Positions 61,426 to 64,000 of a DNA stretch of 64,000 bases are shown piece after piece. The position numbers were made by a program, and so were the translations under genes. Under the pieces are notes generated by a model. It saw only the letters and a program-made list of their open reading frames with translations. It did no database searches and was not told the DNA's origin. Position 1 is the first letter of the stretch, and every line of letters starts with the position of its first letter. Source of the stretch: Asparagopsis taxiformis (lineage: Eukaryota > Rhodophyta > Florideophyceae > Bonnemaisoniales > Bonnemaisoniaceae); contig JALQPE010000320.1 in assembly GCA_030407315.1 (NCBI GenBank), forward strand, positions 203,683 to 267,682. Reading direction: 5' to 3'.

Positions 61426-61560
61426 GGACGTCCACACCTCTAGTACACCTAGTATTACTAGGCGGACGTCCATGTTCTCCAGTATTTTTGGATGTCCGCC
61501 TAGATCCGGACGTCCATGCGGTCTAGTACGTCTAGTATTACTAGGACGACATTCATTGTT
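61426..61560. repeat. GGACGTCC palindromes with two TAGTATTAC palindromes
   Basis: The 8-bp palindrome GGACGTCC lies at 61426, 61464 and 61508. Between and after these, CCTAGTATTACTAGG (61448-61462) and TCTAGTATTACTAGGA (61531-61546) form short perfect palindromes around TAGTATTAC. The arrangement repeats with a period of about 82 bp. The same GGACGTCCAT recurs in the satellite at the right edge of the window (63074, 63461). Confidence 0.8.
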
Positions 61561-61699
61561 TCTAGTACACGGATGTCCCCCTCGGGATGGACTTCCGCCA
61601 TGTCTATGTCAACCTAGGACGGGCGCCGGTTCAGAAATTCAAAATTTCGACCCCAGAAATTTCTGCCGCCTTGCTCGACATGGATGTCCGCATCCATCA

Positions 61700-62890
61700 C
61701 GGCGACCACTCTATTTTTTCCTTGTCGGTCGACTCCAATTTTGTCTTTAATTTTTTCATCCTCTCGCTCACACCCCCTTCCATTTGGTGCTCACCTCTCC
61801 CCGTACTGTACCTCAAACACCCCCAATACCACTCTAGAACGCATTTTCAGCTACCTATCCCCGCTTCCACGGTGCACACCTCCATTCCATACCTACTTTT
61901 CTGCTCTACCGTACAGATTTCTTATATAACCAGTCCTCATACTACCTCAGAATAGGGAAAAACATCCCCTATCCCCTCGACCATGCTCTCCCCATCACCT
62001 TTGCAACGTATTGTTCTTCAATACCCTCTCTCCTCTACCTTCAACCCCTCTCCTTCGCCCTCTCCACAAACTTCCCCTGCAGCTTACTCTTCGACCTGCT
62101 CCACCCCTCCCTCCCTCACCTGCTCCATGCCCCCACGCCATCCGCATCTTCGATACCGTATACACCACCACCACCACCACCGGCCCACGCTCCGCTCCCC
62201 CGCCGTCTCCCCAGAAACCTCCCCGCTCTGAACACATATCAACCCCCCACTTCGCACCCATCCTCCCACTCCCCTCCCTCCCCAAATACAATAACCCTCT
62301 TCTTCCCCATCACATCCCCACTCACCACAGCCAGAACAGACGCCACCCCCCTTCCCACCTCTTTCTCCTCACTTTCCTAAAACCCCCTCCTCTCGGGGCC
62401 TTCAACCGCACCCTCCTACGGTCCCACCTAAACACCTCCTCCGCCCTCACTACCCCAACACCCCGCAGCGTCTCCCCAATCCCCATAATTGCTTGTCGGC
62501 ACTCCTCTCCGAATCACACTCCAATCTAAACCCGCACTCCGTACATTTCCACTTCCCCCTGTACATCCCATCCCAAGATTCCATCCACCCCCCACAGAAC
62601 ACATCCTCATACCACAGAAGAATTTTCTTCTCTCATACCTCATCCTTAAAACCTCCATCTCTTCCATGTAAATTTCGATGTAAATATTTTTCTCCACTAT
62701 GCAAACTCATACATGTATGAGCGTATGCCTTTCCGCTTCGTCAACCCTGAATATTTGTATTCATGTATTCATAAAATGGAGCCACCCACATCCCTATCCC
62801 CGTTCTGCAAGCTTTACAAACCACCAGACGCATACTCCACAACTATACAACACACTACTCGCTATTTCAGACGACGCGGTACACAAGTAG
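61700..62890. other. strongly pyrimidine-skewed stretch, no gene called
   Basis: The plus strand is dominated by C and T with very few G over about 1 kb, including an (ACC)n run at 62162-62181. Frames here (62011-62529) are low-complexity Pro/Ser/His and follow from composition. It resembles the pyrimidine-rich leaders seen before genes in the window but is far longer. Confidence 0.5.
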
Positions 62891-62989
62891 CGTAGTCCCT
62901 CAACCTTCCGTGACGCCTTCCCTGATGCGTACAAGTGCGAAACACGTCTAGACGTATATCACAAGTGAGCGCGGGAATTTTCGGCACAG

Positions 62990-64000
62990 GAGATGCTGGG
63001 CCACCAAATTGATTTTTCGGAAATTTTAGAATTTCTGGGCTGGCCAGCAATGCAATCGAGCTGGACATCCACCGGACGTCCATTTCAGGTTGATCGTGAG
63101 AGAGTAGGGCGGGACCATGATGAAACAAGGACCAAGACCGGTCCCTGACGTGTTGAGCCTGAAATCGAACCCTTCGTAAGACGCGATTTTGCTTACAGTT
63201 GGTGCTTACAGAAGCCAGTGATGACCCCGGTCGGGGCGGCAGCCGGTTCCTGGGGCCGTTGTGGCCAAATTAGACACCTTGATTTGAATTGAAATTTGGC
63301 TATTCTCAAAAACATGCACATTGAACATGTTTTTGAGATGGGGGTCTGCCGTACGGCACAATCGACCCGCCCAAATCGATGATTTTTCACAATTTTTTTC
63401 TGCCCGAAATTTTTAGAATTTCTGGGCTCGCCAGCAATGCAATTGAGCCGGACATCCACCGGACGTCCATTTCAGGTTGGTCGTGTGCTGCCCACATCCA
63501 TGCATTGCGCAACTAAGCGCGGGCTCACTACTCATACAAAGTGCACGGAATATGAGTAACGTGATTGTGAGTTGTTGTTTGTCGTGAGGAATGTAAGGTG
63601 ACCATGATGAACAGGGAAAAAGATGTCTCCCTACGCATAACTTGGGCTTGAAGCCTGGAATCGACCCTTCGTAAGACGCGATTTTGGCTTACAGTTAGTG
63701 CTTACCGAAGCCAGTGACGGCCCCGGTCGGGGCGGCAGCCGGTTCCTGGGCCGTTGTGGCAAATTAGACACCTTGATTTGAATTGAAATTTGGGCTATTC
63801 TCAAAAACATGCACATGTGAACATGTTTTTTGATGTGGGGGTGTGTCCGTACGGCACTTTCGACCGCCAAATCGATATATTTTGCAATTTTTTTCTGCCC
63901 GAAATTTTAGAATTTCTGGGCTCGCCAGCAATGCAATTGAGCCGGACATCCACCAGACGTCCATTCTGGGTTGTTCGTATGCTGCTCACATCTACGCATT
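62990..64000. repeat. about 495-bp tandem repeat (satellite-like), cut by the window edge
   Basis: CCCTTCGTAAGACGCG starts at 63170 and 63665; TAGAATTTCTGGGCT lies at 63028, 63414 and 63908. So two near-complete copies follow a partial one. Copies differ by small indels that break any shared frame, so it is non-coding. Each copy has GGACATCCACC-(A/G)GACGTCCAT and a hairpin. Confidence 0.88.
63305..63337. repeat. perfect 12-bp stem, 9-nt loop hairpin in the satellite
   Basis: CTCAAAAACATG (63305-63316) faces CATGTTTTTGAG (63326-63337). The next copy keeps it at 63801-63833 with one extra T in one arm. Confidence 0.85.

Noticed and set aside
62011..62529. 172-codon Pro/Ser-rich plus-strand frame
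   Set aside because: It is a direct consequence of the pyrimidine skew and (ACC)n run.
63150..63190. tRNA T-arm-like sequence on the minus strand (GGGTTCGATTTC)
   Set aside because: No acceptor, D or anticodon arms are found around it, and it lies inside the satellite repeat where the second copy does not keep it.

Overview
The window is eukaryotic nuclear DNA and most likely comes from a red alga or a close relative. Four things support this. Most genes have a single exon, and the few introns are very short (about 45-153 nt, GTAAGT-type donors, CTAAC-like branch sites). A complete UvrC of cyanobacterial style sits among ordinary eukaryotic genes and carries a presequence-like N-terminus. 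Plant/algal-type families are present (ABC1 kinase, a GT8 glycosyltransferase with a membrane tail like IPUT1, phosphoserine aminotransferase). Nothing is specific to animals or fungi. The lineage call is inference; I ran no search and computed no base statistics.

1-32.7 kb is a dense gene island, on both strands: a Ser/Pro-rich nuclear-type protein, a WD40 protein, MIC60/mitofilin (one intron), a U1-type zinc-finger exon, a RAD18-like RING E3, an ABC1/COQ8 kinase, phosphoserine aminotransferase (one intron), ARMC6, an IPUT1-like GT8, a small predicted organellar membrane protein, a NAT16-like GNAT, ORC2, an unknown three-exon gene, a Cys-rich type I membrane protein, UvrC and a polyproline-rich disordered protein. 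Genome maintenance is well represented (RAD18-like, ORC2, UvrC), as are mitochondrion and plastid functions (MIC60, ABC1K, UvrC).

32.7-48.7 kb is looser. An A/B/D-type cyclin lies between two long stretches where I see no gene (about 5 kb and 2.3 kb). It is followed by a beta-propeller/coiled-coil protein, a TEY-type MAP kinase with three exons and a DUF547 protein, all on the minus strand.

48.7-54.3 kb is a broken arginyl-tRNA-protein transferase (ATE1) gene. It is cut by a full-length Ty1/copia retrotransposon with 117-bp LTRs (116/117 identical) and a 5-bp CAGAG target duplication. The ATE1 remains also carry two frameshifts and an in-frame stop, so this copy is a pseudogene.

54.4-64 kb is accessory DNA: an unrecognised multi-exon gene, a cluster of AAACTTTYG motifs, a block of CpG/CGT-rich DNA of very different texture with a 742-residue gag- or capsid-like ORF of unknown family and a 351-bp tandem duplication, GGACGTCC palindromes flanking two TAGTATTAC-containing palindromes, a pyrimidine-skewed stretch, and a roughly 495-bp tandem repeat with a conserved hairpin running off the right edge. 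The least explained material is the 56.2-61.6 kb block. The strongest direct inference is the disrupted ATE1.
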